Below, piece by piece: positions 45,028-53,975 of a DNA stretch of 64,000 nucleotides (its first letter is position 1; every line of letters starts with the position of its first letter). The notes below the pieces were generated by a model. The model had not been told where the DNA came from. It saw nothing but the letters and a program-made list of their open reading frames with translations, and searched no databases. Origin of the DNA: Chitinimonas sp. BJYL2. GTDB lineage: Bacteria; Pseudomonadota; Gammaproteobacteria; Burkholderiales; Chitinimonadaceae. A program made the position numbers and the translations under genes. Location: assembly GCF_027257935.1 (NCBI RefSeq), contig NZ_JANZKW010000002.1, positions 806,001-870,000 of the forward strand, given 5' to 3'.

Positions 45028-46833
45028 GTGCCCCCACCCAACGCTCTCCAGCTTCTCCAATCCATCTTCGGCTACGAACAATTCCGTGGTCGCCAAGCCG
45101 ACATCGTCAGCCACGTTGCCAATGGTGGTGATGCGCTGGTGCTGATGCCCACAGGGGGCGGCAAGTCGCTGTGTTACCAGATCCCCGCCCTGATGCGTGA
45201 CGGCTGCGCTGTCGTTGTGTCACCGCTGATCGCGCTGATGCAGGATCAGGTCGAGGGCTTGCACCAACTCGGCATTGATGCCGCCTTCCTCAACTCCACC
45301 CAGACCCTCGACGAGACGCGCGACGTAGAGCGTCGATTCATGTCCGGTTCGCTCAAGCTGCTGTATGTAGCCCCCGAGCGACTACTTACACCGCGCTTCA
45401 TGGGTTTGATGGAAAGCGGCCCGGTGTCGCTGTTTGCGATTGATGAGGCGCACTGCGTGAGCCAGTGGGGGCATGATTTCCGGCCTGAATACATAGGCTT
45501 GTCCGTCCTGCATGAGCGCTTCCCGACGGTGCCGCGCATCGCACTGACGGCCACTGCCGATGCGCTGACGCGCGCCGAGATCGTCAAGCGCTTGGCGCTC
45601 GAAAATGCGGCCGAGTTCGTTTCCAGTTTTGACCGGCCGAACATTCGCTACCGGATTGTCGAGAAAGACAACGCACGCAAGCAGCTGCTCGACTTCATTG
45701 AGCGCGAGCACGATGGCGATGTGGGTATCGTTTACTGCCTGAGCCGCAAGCGCGTTGAAGATACCGCCCAGTTCCTCTGCGACAACGGCATCACCGCCCT
45801 GCCCTATCACGCTGGCCTGAGCAGCGACGTACGGGCACGTAATCAGACCCGTTTTTTGCGCGAAGACGGCATCGTGATGGTGGCCACCATTGCCTTCGGC
45901 ATGGGTATCGACAAACCCGATGTCCGCTTTGTGGCGCATATCGATCTGCCCAAAAGTCTGGAAGGCTACTACCAGGAAACCGGCCGCGCGGGCCGCGATG
46001 GCCTGCCGTCCAATGCCTGGCTGGCTTATGGTCTGAACGACGTAATGCAGCTCAAGGAGATGATCGAGAACGGTCAGGCCCCCGAGGCGCAAAAGCAGGT
46101 GGAACGACAGAAGCTCAGTGCCATGCTGGGGCTGGCCGAAACCGTGGCCTGCCGGCGACAGACGATACTGGCCTACTTTGGCGAGACCTCGGCACCCTGC
46201 GGTAATTGCGATAACTGCCTGAGCCCACCCAAAACCTGGGATGCCACCGAAGCCGCACGCAAAGCGCTGAGCTGCGTGTTCCGTACCGGTCAGCGATTTG
46301 GTGCGGGCCACATCATTGACGTGCTGCTGGGCAAGCGCACCGACAAGGTGGAAATGCATCTGCACGATCAGGTCAGCACCTTCGGAATCGGCAAGGACAT
46401 GCCCGAAGCCGCCTGGCGCTCCGTACTACGCCAACTGCTGGCGGGCGGCTATCTGCAGACTGAACCCGAATTCGGCGGCCTGCAGCTCACGGATCTGGCA
46501 CGACCACTGCTCCGCGGTGAACTCAGCGTGCAACTGCGTGGCTTGCCCGAGAAGAAGCGTGAGCGCGCGGAACGAGGGCAGAAACGCTCAGCGGCCAGCC
46601 TCGATATTGCACCCGCGGACGACGCGCTGTGGCAGGCCCTGCGCAGCAAGCGGCGCGCGCTGGCCGATGCGCAGGCCGTACCGGCTTATCTGATTTTCAG
46701 TGATGCCACACTCAAGGCCATGCTTGATGCCAAGCCGGCCACGCTGGCGGAGATGGCCCATATCTCCGGCGTGGGTGCGCAAAAGCTAGAACGCTACGGC
46801 CTCGAATTCCTGGACGTCCTGCACGCGAGCTAG
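45028..46833 (+). CDS. recQ: ATP-dependent DNA helicase RecQ
   Basis: A 601-residue 3'-5' helicase for recombination and replication-fork repair. Motif [16 protein letters not shown] (about 45), motif [22 protein letters not shown] (about 140) and motif [14 protein letters not shown] are intact. The RQC domain carries the zinc-binding cysteines (ACR... CGNCDNC near 395). A winged helix follows, then an HRDC domain (about 525-600). The start is GTG 45028 by alignment of [21 protein letters not shown] with the family. It is divergent from the DUF4105 gene. Confidence 0.96.
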   Translation: MPPPNALQLLQSIFGYEQFRGRQADIVSHVANGGDALVLMPTGGGKSLCYQIPALMRDGCAVVVSPLIALMQDQVEGLHQLGIDAAFLNSTQTLDETRDVERRFMSGSLKLLYVAPERLLTPRFMGLMESGPVSLFAIDEAHCVSQWGHDFRPEYIGLSVLHERFPTVPRIALTATADALTRAEIVKRLALENAAEFVSSFDRPNIRYRIVEKDNARKQLLDFIEREHDGDVGIVYCLSRKRVEDTAQFLCDNGITALPYHAGLSSDVRARNQTRFLREDGIVMVATIAFGMGIDKPDVRFVAHIDLPKSLEGYYQETGRAGRDGLPSNAWLAYGLNDVMQLKEMIENGQAPEAQKQVERQKLSAMLGLAETVACRRQTILAYFGETSAPCGNCDNCLSPPKTWDATEAARKALSCVFRTGQRFGAGHIIDVLLGKRTDKVEMHLHDQVSTFGIGKDMPEAAWRSVLRQLLAGGYLQTEPEFGGLQLTDLARPLLRGELSVQLRGLPEKKRERAERGQKRSAASLDIAPADDALWQALRSKRRALADAQAVPAYLIFSDATLKAMLDAKPATLAEMAHISGVGAQKLERYGLEFLDVLHAS

Positions 46834-46927
46834 CCCCTGTGCCGGCAAGTCGACACTCAGCATCATGACCACACCCGTCCGTGCTTGAATCTGCAAGCAC
46901 CGCGCTTACTTCCGTTATCCTTGCCGG

Positions 46928-47350
46928 ATGGAAGACGCCGCCCTGATCGACGATACCGTGCTGGCCGCCCTGCATGAGGCGACGCTCATTGCCGTTGCCT
47001 CCCGCAGCGCGGCGCGTCAGCCCTCGATCGGCCCGGCCCTGGCATGCCGGGTATCGGCAGATCGGCGTACGGTGCAGCTATGGTTGCCGCGCGATGCCGT
47101 GGGTCTGCTCCTCACGCATATCCTCATCTGCGGACGTATCGCCGTGGCGGTGCCCACGGCCGACAGCCTGTTACAGCTCAAAGGCAGCGATGCGCGTGTT
47201 ACCGAGCCAGCCGACGATGATCTGGTCTGGCTGGCTGCACGATCCAGCAAGCTGCAGACCGCGGGGGATCTGGTGGCTGTCTGCTTCACCCCGGACGATA
47301 TCGTCTGGCAAGCCGGGCGAACCGGTTCGATCAGCGGTACGCCGGCATGA
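46928..47350 (+). CDS. pyridoxamine 5'-phosphate oxidase-like split-barrel protein
   Basis: A 140-residue protein of the PNPOx-like flavin-binding family, judged by the fold pattern: a helix, then strands ASRSAARQPSIGPALACRVSAD, VQLWLPRD, GRIAVAVPTADSLLQLKGSDARVTEPADDD. Residues for substrate activity are not recognisable, so it may only bind FMN or F420-like cofactors or a ligand. Its stop overlaps the ATG of the next gene (ATGA), which starts with a second PNPOx-like domain. Their coupled translation suggests they form a heterodimeric flavin module. Confidence 0.75.
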   Translation: MEDAALIDDTVLAALHEATLIAVASRSAARQPSIGPALACRVSADRRTVQLWLPRDAVGLLLTHILICGRIAVAVPTADSLLQLKGSDARVTEPADDDLVWLAARSSKLQTAGDLVAVCFTPDDIVWQAGRTGSISGTPA

Positions 47351-48687
47351 AGCTGCACGCCCTGCGCGATCAGCTCGACAGCGCCGAGCAACGCTATCTC
47401 GCCAGTTGCGCAGAGGATGGCACACCGCATATTTCATCCGTTTCCGTCACCCAGTATGCCGGCCCTGATCGCCTCGCTCTCAGTTGCGAGGCGTTTGATA
47501 CCACCTACCGTAATCTGCGGCGCAATCCGCACGCCGCATTGATGCTGCAGGAGACAAGCGAGCACCGCAGCTGCCAGATCAGCCTGCGCTTGCATCATGT
47601 GGAAACGGAGGGGCCGCTGTTCGAGCATCTGCGTGCGCGGCTGGACCCCGCTATACAGCCGGCGGCGATAAACGATCAGCCTGCGCTGATCTGTGCCGAC
47701 ATCCATGAGGTGCTCAGCATCGATACGCACACCGCGAGCGATCTGCCAGCGGCCACAGCCCGGCAGGAGCACTTGCTTGCCCTGCGCAATATCAGTCTTG
47801 CGCTCGCCAATGCCGAGGAGCTCTCGCAGGCGCTGGACCACGTGCTGGATGGGTTGGCAGCGCAGCTGGAAATCACCAATAGCCTGATCCTGTGCATGGA
47901 CGAGTCAGGTCAATGGCTCTATACGGTGGCGAGTCGGGGCTATACGAGTTCGGGTGTAGGTTCGGAGGTGGCGCTGGGCGAGGGGCTGATCGGCCTGGCT
48001 GCACAGTACCGCACGCCCATGCGTCGGCATCAACAGGCTGCGGCACTACGGCCGGCGGGGCGCCCCGCTGCCACAGAGGACGCATTGGCGGCTTACCCGG
48101 CAGATCCGGCGATTCCGCTGCCAACGCTGGCCCACTCCCGTTGCCAGATTGCCGTGCCGATTCTGGCGGGCAACTGGCTCGGTGGCGTGCTGTATGCCGA
48201 AAGCGTACACACGCCGCGTTTCAGTGTGGATGACGAAGATGCGTTGACTGCCATCGCGAGCCAGCTCGCCATGGCCATGCGTCTGTTGCTGCGCCAGCCC
48301 GAACCGGGCATGGGAACCGATACGGCCAGACCTGTATCGCTGGATACTTCGACCGATGCCGTGTCGGTGCGCTATTACGCGGCCAATCAGAGCCTCTTCT
48401 TTGGCGACGACTATCTGATCAAGGGGGTTGCCGGTGCGATCCTGTGGCTGATGCTGGGCGATTATCAGCGCGATGGCCGGCAGGATTTCAGCAACCGCGA
48501 GCTGCGCATGGATGCGCGCTTGCGGCTACCTGAGCTCGATGACAATCTGGAAACCCGCTTGTTGCTTTTGCAGCGCCGGCTGGCTGAGCGGTGTGACTGG
48601 TTGCGTATAGACCGGCCAGCACGCGGACGCCTGCGGCTGGTGGTAGCGCGGCCCATGCTGCTGCAGCAAGTAGATGCCGCTCACTGA
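47347..48687 (+). CDS. PNPOx-like, GAF and winged-helix-like regulator
   Basis: A 446-residue three-part protein. Residues about 1-130 look like a PNPOx split barrel (RYLASCAEDGTPHISSVSVTQYAG, LALSCEAFDTTYRNLRRNPHAALML). Residues about 140-315 are a GAF domain (LLALRNISLALANAEELSQALDHVLDGLAAQL, ALGEGLIGLAAQYRTPMRR, GVLYAESVHTPRFSVDDEDAL). Residues about 330-440 (SVRYYAANQSLFFGDDYLIKGVAGAILWLML, TNRELRMD-like FSNRELRMDARL) look like a winged-helix output domain as in OmpR-type regulators. Together this suggests a cofactor- or redox-sensing transcription factor. No target is known. Confidence 0.75.
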   Translation: MKLHALRDQLDSAEQRYLASCAEDGTPHISSVSVTQYAGPDRLALSCEAFDTTYRNLRRNPHAALMLQETSEHRSCQISLRLHHVETEGPLFEHLRARLDPAIQPAAINDQPALICADIHEVLSIDTHTASDLPAATARQEHLLALRNISLALANAEELSQALDHVLDGLAAQLEITNSLILCMDESGQWLYTVASRGYTSSGVGSEVALGEGLIGLAAQYRTPMRRHQQAAALRPAGRPAATEDALAAYPADPAIPLPTLAHSRCQIAVPILAGNWLGGVLYAESVHTPRFSVDDEDALTAIASQLAMAMRLLLRQPEPGMGTDTARPVSLDTSTDAVSVRYYAANQSLFFGDDYLIKGVAGAILWLMLGDYQRDGRQDFSNRELRMDARLRLPELDDNLETRLLLLQRRLAERCDWLRIDRPARGRLRLVVARPMLLQQVDAAH

Positions 48688-48884
48688 TCCCCAGCGCACG
48701 ACCTGACCGGACGGCGCAGCGACCCCGGGCCGGCGGACCGGTACAGACGGGTCACCGCGATGCAGACACCCTGGTACAGCAACTCCCCCGCGTGTGGGGA
48801 AGGCGCAATGCCCTCCCGCGTAATTTGCCAAACCAGCACACCGGGCAGGCTGCCCACCTGCTGCATGATGGTCCGGGCACTCAT
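48681..48884 (-). CDS. small hypothetical protein coupled to the hemerythrin-like gene
   Basis: A 67-residue predicted protein, MSARTIMQQVGSLPGVLVWQITREG at the start and a Gly/Arg-rich tail. ATG 48884 overlaps the stop of the upstream gene by 4 bases (ATGA) and has GGAG 8 bases upstream, which is the main support. No family is recognised. It could also be a chance open frame in GC-rich DNA, so confidence is limited. Confidence 0.4.
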   Translation of the reverse strand: MSARTIMQQVGSLPGVLVWQITREGIAPSPHAGELLYQGVCIAVTRLYRSAGPGSLRRPVRSCAGDQ

Positions 48885-49588
48885 GCTGCCAGCTCCGCGA
48901 CCGGGTGGTGCAAAAACCCTCCCAAGGCAAAGACCAGCCGCGTCCAGTCGCGGGTGGTCAGCACGCTACGGGTGAGGTTCATCAATGCCTGTACCGCATC
49001 GGCCGGAGCATCACGGCGGATGGTGCGGACCAGATCGAGGCGCTCGTCCGGATTCAGATTGGGGATCATCCAGCGAAGCAGGAACATTTGCCGCTCCGGG
49101 CTCATGCTGGCAACGATCTCTGCCTCGATACAGCGCAGCTCGCTATCGCTGAAGTGATGCCACAGGACCTTGTTGTGTTCACGCTCGATCATGCCCATGT
49201 GGACAATGAACTCGGCAACAAACATCGCTAGGCGGCCATACAGTGCAACGCCCGCTGTCTCGCGCTCGGGAGGGGAGGCATCGTCCAGCGCCTGAACCAG
49301 ATCGCTCAGATCGTCCATGGTCGATTCCAGTTGCAGGTGGCACACGCCGGCACGGGCCGCAACACCGGGTTCCAGTGCTTCCAGGCGGGGATGAATGAAC
49401 TCCCCCTCTTGATCGAGCCGGGTCTGGCAGGCGGCCAGCAGCTGGCGGATATCGGCGAGGCAAGTGTCTCTTTCCTCGCGATCGTCCCAGTCGGCACGGC
49501 CACATGCCAGCATGGTCTGGCTCAGATGAGCGCGAAGGGCCTTGTGGATGTGCGCGTGGATATCGTGGCGATGATGAACGAACGGCAT
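48881..49588 (-). CDS. hemerythrin-like (HHE) domain protein
   Basis: A 235-residue soluble helical protein. The di-iron ligand pattern of a hemerythrin-like domain is visible: HDIHAHIHKALRAHL at the start, EGEFIHPRLE (about 60-70), HLQLESTMDDL and a C-terminal HMGMIEREHNKVLWHHF. Such proteins bind O2 or NO, or protect Fe-S clusters. A C-terminal extension of about 70 residues has no recognised fold. GGGAG lies before ATG 49588. Four half-sites with 11-bp period at 49668-49704 suggest control by an OmpR-type response regulator. Confidence 0.82.
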   Translation of the reverse strand: MPFVHHRHDIHAHIHKALRAHLSQTMLACGRADWDDREERDTCLADIRQLLAACQTRLDQEGEFIHPRLEALEPGVAARAGVCHLQLESTMDDLSDLVQALDDASPPERETAGVALYGRLAMFVAEFIVHMGMIEREHNKVLWHHFSDSELRCIEAEIVASMSPERQMFLLRWMIPNLNPDERLDLVRTIRRDAPADAVQALMNLTRSVLTTRDWTRLVFALGGFLHHPVAELAA

Positions 49589-49667
49589 GTTTGGCTCCCG
49601 AGCGGGCTATGGGCCCGTGCTGTTTTTGAATGACCTCAAGCCTAAGGAGCGCGTGGGATGGCCGTTG

Positions 49668-49704
49668 CTAAATCTGGGTTAAGGATTTCCTAAATTCTTC
49701 CTAA
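49668..49704 (-). promoter_or_regulatory. four YTAA half-sites at exact 11-bp spacing, upstream of the hemerythrin-like gene
   Basis: YTAA steps at 49668, 49679, 49690 and 49701 (CTAA, TTAA, CTAA, CTAA), with two copies of TTCCTAA at 49687-49693 and 49698-49704. The constant 11-bp period places them on one face of the helix, as for OmpR/PhoB-family response regulators such as PmrA or QseB. The sites are about 80-115 bases before the ATG. Confidence 0.4.
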
Positions 49705-49731
49705 CGTGAATATGCCCGGTCTTCCGCCGCC

Positions 49732-50637
49732 TTAAACATCGACCCTGGATGGCAGATGAAGGCGCAGGTAGTCGATCAGCGCCCTCACCTTGGCAGGCAG
49801 GTAGCGTGCGGCGGGATACACCGCGTAGATACCGGCCGCCGGCAGCTGCCAGTCCGGCAGCAAATGGATCAAGCGGCCAGTGGCCAGATCCTCATGCAGC
49901 ATGTAATCCGGCAGCACCCCGCAACCGACATCCGCGCGGACGCATTCGCGCACCAGGGATGCACTGTTCATACGCATCACGGCGCGCCCCCGAACGGTTT
50001 CCGCAGCACCACCTTCGCCATGCCGGAACCCCCAGGTCAAGGGCGAGGGCAGCACGCTCAGTGCCACCCAGGGTTGTCCATTGAGTGCGGCGGGTGTACG
50101 CGGGCAGCCCATCTGTGCAAACAGTCCCGGCGTGGCGACCGCCACTTGGGCAAAGTCACCCAGTTTGACGGCATGCAGACTGGAATCGCGCAGGATGCCG
50201 GCTCGGATCGCCAGATCCATCCCTTCCGCGACCAGATCCAATGGCGTATCGCTGGCCACCAGCTCCAGTTCCAGTGCGGGGTGCAAACGCGCGAACTGCA
50301 CCAGCAAGCCACCCAACACGCCTTCGCTGTAGGCCGACCCGGCCGTAATACGTAGCCGCCCTGACAGCGTGCCTTCCTGCCCCAGACGGGAAACCGCCTC
50401 ATGCAAACCCGCCAGCAAAGGTGCGCAATCGGTGTGGAGGCGTTCTCCGGCTTCGGTCACGCCGACGCGACGCGTGGTGCGGGTCAGCAGCGCCACGCCC
50501 AGCTCGGCCTCCAGTCGGGCCACCTGCTGGCTGAGCTGCGACTTGGCCATGCCCAGCTTGTCGGCAGCAGCAGTAAAGCCCCCGGCCTCAACTACGGCTG
50601 CAAACAGGGCGAGTCGGTTCAGATCAGGCTGGCGCAT
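49732..50637 (-). CDS. LysR-family transcriptional regulator
   Basis: A 301-residue LTTR. The N-terminal winged helix-turn-helix (about 1-60; FAAVVEAGGFTAAADKLGMAKSQLSQQVARLEAELG) is followed by a type-2 periplasmic-binding-like effector domain. It is divergently transcribed from an NAD(P)-binding oxidoreductase gene, the classic LTTR arrangement, and probably controls that gene. A 6-bp inverted repeat in the intergenic region is a candidate operator. Confidence 0.93.
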   Translation of the reverse strand: MRQPDLNRLALFAAVVEAGGFTAAADKLGMAKSQLSQQVARLEAELGVALLTRTTRRVGVTEAGERLHTDCAPLLAGLHEAVSRLGQEGTLSGRLRITAGSAYSEGVLGGLLVQFARLHPALELELVASDTPLDLVAEGMDLAIRAGILRDSSLHAVKLGDFAQVAVATPGLFAQMGCPRTPAALNGQPWVALSVLPSPLTWGFRHGEGGAAETVRGRAVMRMNSASLVRECVRADVGCGVLPDYMLHEDLATGRLIHLLPDWQLPAAGIYAVYPAARYLPAKVRALIDYLRLHLPSRVDV

Positions 50638-50648
50638 ATTTTGTTATC

Positions 50649-50667
50649 AAATCAAGAACGATGATTT
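50649..50667. promoter_or_regulatory. candidate LysR-type operator
   Basis: An AAATCA / TGATTT inverted repeat (50649-50654 with 50662-50667) with a 7-base spacer, 12 bases upstream of the lysR start and over 110 bases from the divergent gene. LTTRs commonly bind interrupted dyads of the T-N11-A type. Confidence 0.4.
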
Positions 50668-50780
50668 CAACTTTACGAGATTTATCAAAACAATGTCGGA
50701 GTGCAACATGGCGTCACTGTCCACCCCGGCACTCGGGTTACGGGGCAGACAACTCCTTAACCCCGACAGGAATCACCATC

Positions 50781-51425
50781 ATGAAGATTGCTTTGATTGG
50801 CGCCACCGGCTTTGTAGGCAGCGCTCTGCTCGATGAGGCCCTGCAACGCGGCGTCGCGGTCACCGCGCTGGTTCGCGCCCCCGCAAGACTGGTACCGCGA
50901 CAGGGCCTGACCGTGGTTCAGGCCGATGTGTATCAACGGGATGCGGTAACGGCTGCCGTGGGCGGCGCCGAGGTGGTGATCAGCGCCTTCAATCCCGGCT
51001 GGGACAAAATGGACATCCATGATCTGTTTCTCCGGGGCCATGACGCCATCGTGGCCGGAGTCAAGGCCGCGGGCGTGCCCCGCTTCATCACGGTGGGCGG
51101 CGCGGGCAGTCTCTATGTGGCACCGGGTTTGCAGCTTGTGGATACCCCGACCTTTCCGGCCGAGTACAAGCAAGGTGCACTTGCCGCACGCGAAGCACTG
51201 CAACGCATGCGCAATGAAACCACGCTTGATTGGGTATTTGTCTCACCCCCTGCGCTGCTGGCGCCCGGCGCACGTACCGGCGACTACCGGCTGGGCGCCG
51301 ATGACTTGCTGATGGCGGGTGAGCAACCCGCCGGCATCAGCACGGCAGACCTTGCGGTCGCCATTCTGGATGAGGCCACTACGCCGCGCCATCACCGCCA
51401 GCGCATCACGGTGGCCAGCCGCTGA
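50781..51425 (+). CDS. NAD(P)-dependent epimerase/dehydratase-like protein
   Basis: A 214-residue Rossmann-fold protein of the NAD(P)H-binding family (NmrA/atypical SDR). The N-terminal KIALIGATGFVGSALLDEAL is the cofactor-binding GxxGxxG motif. The catalytic Ser/Tyr/Lys set of classical SDRs is not apparent; a GGAGSL segment around residue 110 is the usual atypical-SDR marker. Divergent from the LysR gene and probably controlled by it. Substrate unknown. ATG 50781 gives the expected N-terminus; the extra upstream open frame lies in the promoter region. Confidence 0.88.
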   Translation: MKIALIGATGFVGSALLDEALQRGVAVTALVRAPARLVPRQGLTVVQADVYQRDAVTAAVGGAEVVISAFNPGWDKMDIHDLFLRGHDAIVAGVKAAGVPRFITVGGAGSLYVAPGLQLVDTPTFPAEYKQGALAAREALQRMRNETTLDWVFVSPPALLAPGARTGDYRLGADDLLMAGEQPAGISTADLAVAILDEATTPRHHRQRITVASR

Positions 51426-51586
51426 TACGCACGCCGTACGCCCAGGCCGGGATGCGCAACACCGGTGCCGCCGGATCGTCATCGCCGTCCGGCGCATCGT
51501 CAGAACACGACCCTGCCGGACGCGCCAGCAGGGTCTATCTTGGAAATGGGAAAACGCCGATACCCGGTTACAGCCGGAAGTACGCC

Positions 51587-52348
51587 TTGATCAAATCACT
51601 GTTCATGCTCTTGCTGGCACTCGCCGCCGGGCTGGCCCATGCCGCTGATCGGGTCCGGCTGGCCAGCGGCGAGTGGCCGCCTTATGCAGGTGCCACCCTG
51701 CCGCAGCAAGGGATTGCCGCTCAGATCATCCGCAGCGCCCTGGCCGATGATGAGACTCAGGTCGAGTTCGTGCACCTGTCCTGGAAACGCGGGCTGGAGC
51801 TGGCACGGCGGGGGCATCTGGATGGGGCGATCCTCTGGCAACCGTCGCGTCTCAATAGTGACTTTCTGGCAACCGAGCCCCTGCTGTACAGCGAGGTCGT
51901 GCTTGCCTACCGCGCGGATCTGCTGTTGGGCGAGGAGCCGCTGACGGTGCCACCCGGCACCCGTATCGGCTTGCCCAATGGTTACAAGTACGAGCAGATA
52001 CCTGTCATTCAGGCCCTGTTGACCCAGTCCGGGCAAGACGCCGTGATGATTCTGGATGATGCGCAAGGCATCAAAGCCCTGCAGGTGGGCAGGATCGATG
52101 TTTTCCCCATTGATCGGGGCGTGGCACGCTGGTTGTTGCGGCACACGCCCAATGGCGCCTCCGGGGTAAAGCTTCGTAGCCAACCCGTTCAGATTGAGGC
52201 TTTATCGGTGCTGCTGCATCGTCACACCCCCAAGGCCGAACGCTTGCTGGCCCGGATCAATGCCGGTTTGGCACGCCTGCGCAGTTCGGGGCAACTGGGC
52301 AGCCTGTTGCAACTCTATGGGGCGCAAGCCGACACGCCAGTCCCCTGA
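51587..52348 (+). CDS. orphan periplasmic solute-binding protein (third copy)
   Basis: A 253-residue exported family 3 solute-binding protein. TTG 51587 gives MIKSLFMLLLALAAGLAHA, a proper signal peptide, with GGAAG 6 bases upstream; ATG 51605 is the alternative. The mature domain starts ADRVRLASGEWPPYAG, has IGLPNGYKYEQIPV in lobe two and ends LGSLLQLYG. It resembles the two copies in the liu locus in size and layout. No permease is adjacent, so a receptor or signalling role is as likely as transport. Ligand unknown. Confidence 0.8.
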   Translation: MIKSLFMLLLALAAGLAHAADRVRLASGEWPPYAGATLPQQGIAAQIIRSALADDETQVEFVHLSWKRGLELARRGHLDGAILWQPSRLNSDFLATEPLLYSEVVLAYRADLLLGEEPLTVPPGTRIGLPNGYKYEQIPVIQALLTQSGQDAVMILDDAQGIKALQVGRIDVFPIDRGVARWLLRHTPNGASGVKLRSQPVQIEALSVLLHRHTPKAERLLARINAGLARLRSSGQLGSLLQLYGAQADTPVP

Positions 52349-52374
52349 TGCGCCGATGCTTTGCACGGCCAAGC

Positions 52375-53061
52375 TCAGAAGGGCATCAACTCGGTACGCC
52401 GTTCGATGATCCAGCCCATCAGCGCGGCCTTTTCATGACCGTGCACATGCTGTACGCATGACAAGCGCTGCATGGCGGCATGGAACTCGCCATATTCACG
52501 CAGGATTTCCGCCGCCATCAGTTGATGAAACTCGTCATGTGGCGACAGGATGGCCAATAGCCGCTCGGTATTGGCATGAAATCGCGGCGCCAGCCGCTCC
52601 CAGGGTTCACCGTGGCCATGACGCCGTACGTCATTGTGATGACGCAGGCACTGCAAGCGCAGATCGATCTCGGCATCGGCGCGGGCTGCCGGCAGCGCGG
52701 CTTCCACGGCTTCGAGGCTCAGCAAGGTGAGCACCGGTGCAGACAGATAGCGCTCCAGCAATGCCAGCTCGCGGCTCTTGCCAAAGCGCGGCAGCAGATG
52801 CCAGCCATCATCTTCAATCCGGAAATCCAGCTCATCGATACTCGATGGCAGCACCCCTGCCCGCTCCGCCTGTGAGCGCAGGAAAGGCTGGTGACAATTG
52901 GTGCAGGCCACCATGTCTGCCGGCGTATGCCAGAAGGTGTCGACGACCCTCAGGTCCGACCAGACCTCGGCATCAAAGCGGTTATGCAGATCGATCGCCT
53001 GGCAGCGCAACCACTGCCGGCAGTGCGGGCATACCAGAACGTTGGCTGCGCCAGGCCGCAT
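52375..53061 (-). CDS. hypothetical protein with N-terminal zinc ribbon
   Basis: A 228-residue soluble protein. The N-terminal VCPHCRQWLRC and a second cysteine pair CTNC (about residue 53-56) form a probable zinc ribbon. The rest is predicted alpha-helical, with a central HHNDVRRHGHGEPW segment and HVHGHE near the C-terminus, which may bind metal or be a hydrophilic linker. No family is recognised. Convergent with the solute-binding protein gene, and with no clear partner. Confidence 0.65.
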   Translation of the reverse strand: MRPGAANVLVCPHCRQWLRCQAIDLHNRFDAEVWSDLRVVDTFWHTPADMVACTNCHQPFLRSQAERAGVLPSSIDELDFRIEDDGWHLLPRFGKSRELALLERYLSAPVLTLLSLEAVEAALPAARADAEIDLRLQCLRHHNDVRRHGHGEPWERLAPRFHANTERLLAILSPHDEFHQLMAAEILREYGEFHAAMQRLSCVQHVHGHEKAALMGWIIERRTELMPF

Positions 53062-53221
53062 GATTTCCTCAGTACGTTTTTATTGTTTGCCGGATCGGGG
53101 GCGTATTGCCCCGGCTGGGTGCATTGTAGCCAAGCCAGCGACACCGTCACTCCTTCTTTGGGATGAATCTGCCGCCAATCAACCGATAAGATCGGCATCT
53201 GACGCGCCGGTCAAAAGCGCG

Positions 53222-53902
53222 CTAAAGCTCGACCCACTGGCGCAGCAGGTTGTGATAGATCCCGGTGATCCGGATGATCTCGTCGGTATCGCCGTGCTTG
53301 GCTCGCAGCACCTGGATGGACTGATCCAGATCGAACAGCATGGCCCGGCGCTCTGCGGAGCGCACCATGCTCTGGATCCAGAAAAACGATGCCAGCCGGG
53401 CACCGCGGGTGACCGGTTCAACCCGATGCAGGCTGGTGGAGGGGTAAAGGATCATGTCGCCGGCTGCCAGCTTCACGCTGTGCAAGCCATAGGTATCCTC
53501 GATCATCAGTTCACCGCCGTCGTATTCGTCCGGCTCGCTGAAGAACAGGGTGGCGGAAAGGTCGGTACGCACCCGGATATCGGTGCCGGGTACACCGCGT
53601 ACGGCGTTATCGATATGGTTGCCGAAGTCCTGCCCGCCCTCATAACGATTGAACAGCGGGCGGATGATCTCCTTGGGCAAGGCCGCCGAGAAAAACAGCG
53701 CATGACCCTGCAGGGCCTGACGAATGATCTGGCCGATATGCGCCGTGGCCGGGTCCTCGGGGGGCAACTGCTGATTACGCTTGACCTGGCTCGACTGATT
53801 GCCTGCCGTGAGCTTGCCATCTGCCCAGCCGGCGGCATCCAGACGCTGCCGGCAGTGACGAACGGTGGCGGCATCCAGCACCGCAGGGATATGCAACAAC
53901 AT
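53222..53902 (-). CDS. piuC: PKHD-type Fe(II)/2-oxoglutarate hydroxylase (PiuC-like)
   Basis: A 226-residue double-stranded beta-helix dioxygenase of the PKHD/PiuC/YbiX family. The iron-binding triad is in FGNHIDNAV (H and D, about residues 97-99) and SLHRVEPV (H, about 158), with 2-oxoglutarate Arg in [12 protein letters not shown] 53902 has AGGA 7 bases upstream and gives the typical [10 protein letters not shown] start. It follows a TonB siderophore receptor on the same strand, as for piuA-piuC in Pseudomonas and fiu-ybiX in Escherichia. Such enzymes are expressed with iron uptake systems. Confidence 0.92.
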   Translation of the reverse strand: MLLHIPAVLDAATVRHCRQRLDAAGWADGKLTAGNQSSQVKRNQQLPPEDPATAHIGQIIRQALQGHALFFSAALPKEIIRPLFNRYEGGQDFGNHIDNAVRGVPGTDIRVRTDLSATLFFSEPDEYDGGELMIEDTYGLHSVKLAAGDMILYPSTSLHRVEPVTRGARLASFFWIQSMVRSAERRAMLFDLDQSIQVLRAKHGDTDEIIRITGIYHNLLRQWVEL

Positions 53903-53924
53903 GATGAGTTCCTGATCTGTCAAA

Positions 53925-53960
53925 ACAAGCCCATCCGCCATGCATGGCGGATGGGCTTGT
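53925..53960 (-). terminator. 36-base perfect palindrome, probable terminator of the receptor gene
   Basis: A perfect 18+18 inverted repeat (ACAAGCCCATCCGCCATG and its complement) with no loop. It is followed leftward by TTTTG, 15 bases after the TonB receptor stop and 22 bases before piuC. It could end the receptor mRNA or limit piuC expression. Confidence 0.6.
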
Positions 53961-53975
53961 GGCAATGCGCCGGTC

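Noticed and set aside
48681-48884. Treating the small open frame as certainly coding
   Set aside because: It is kept as a low-confidence feature only: overlap and ribosome site support it, but its composition resembles chance frames.
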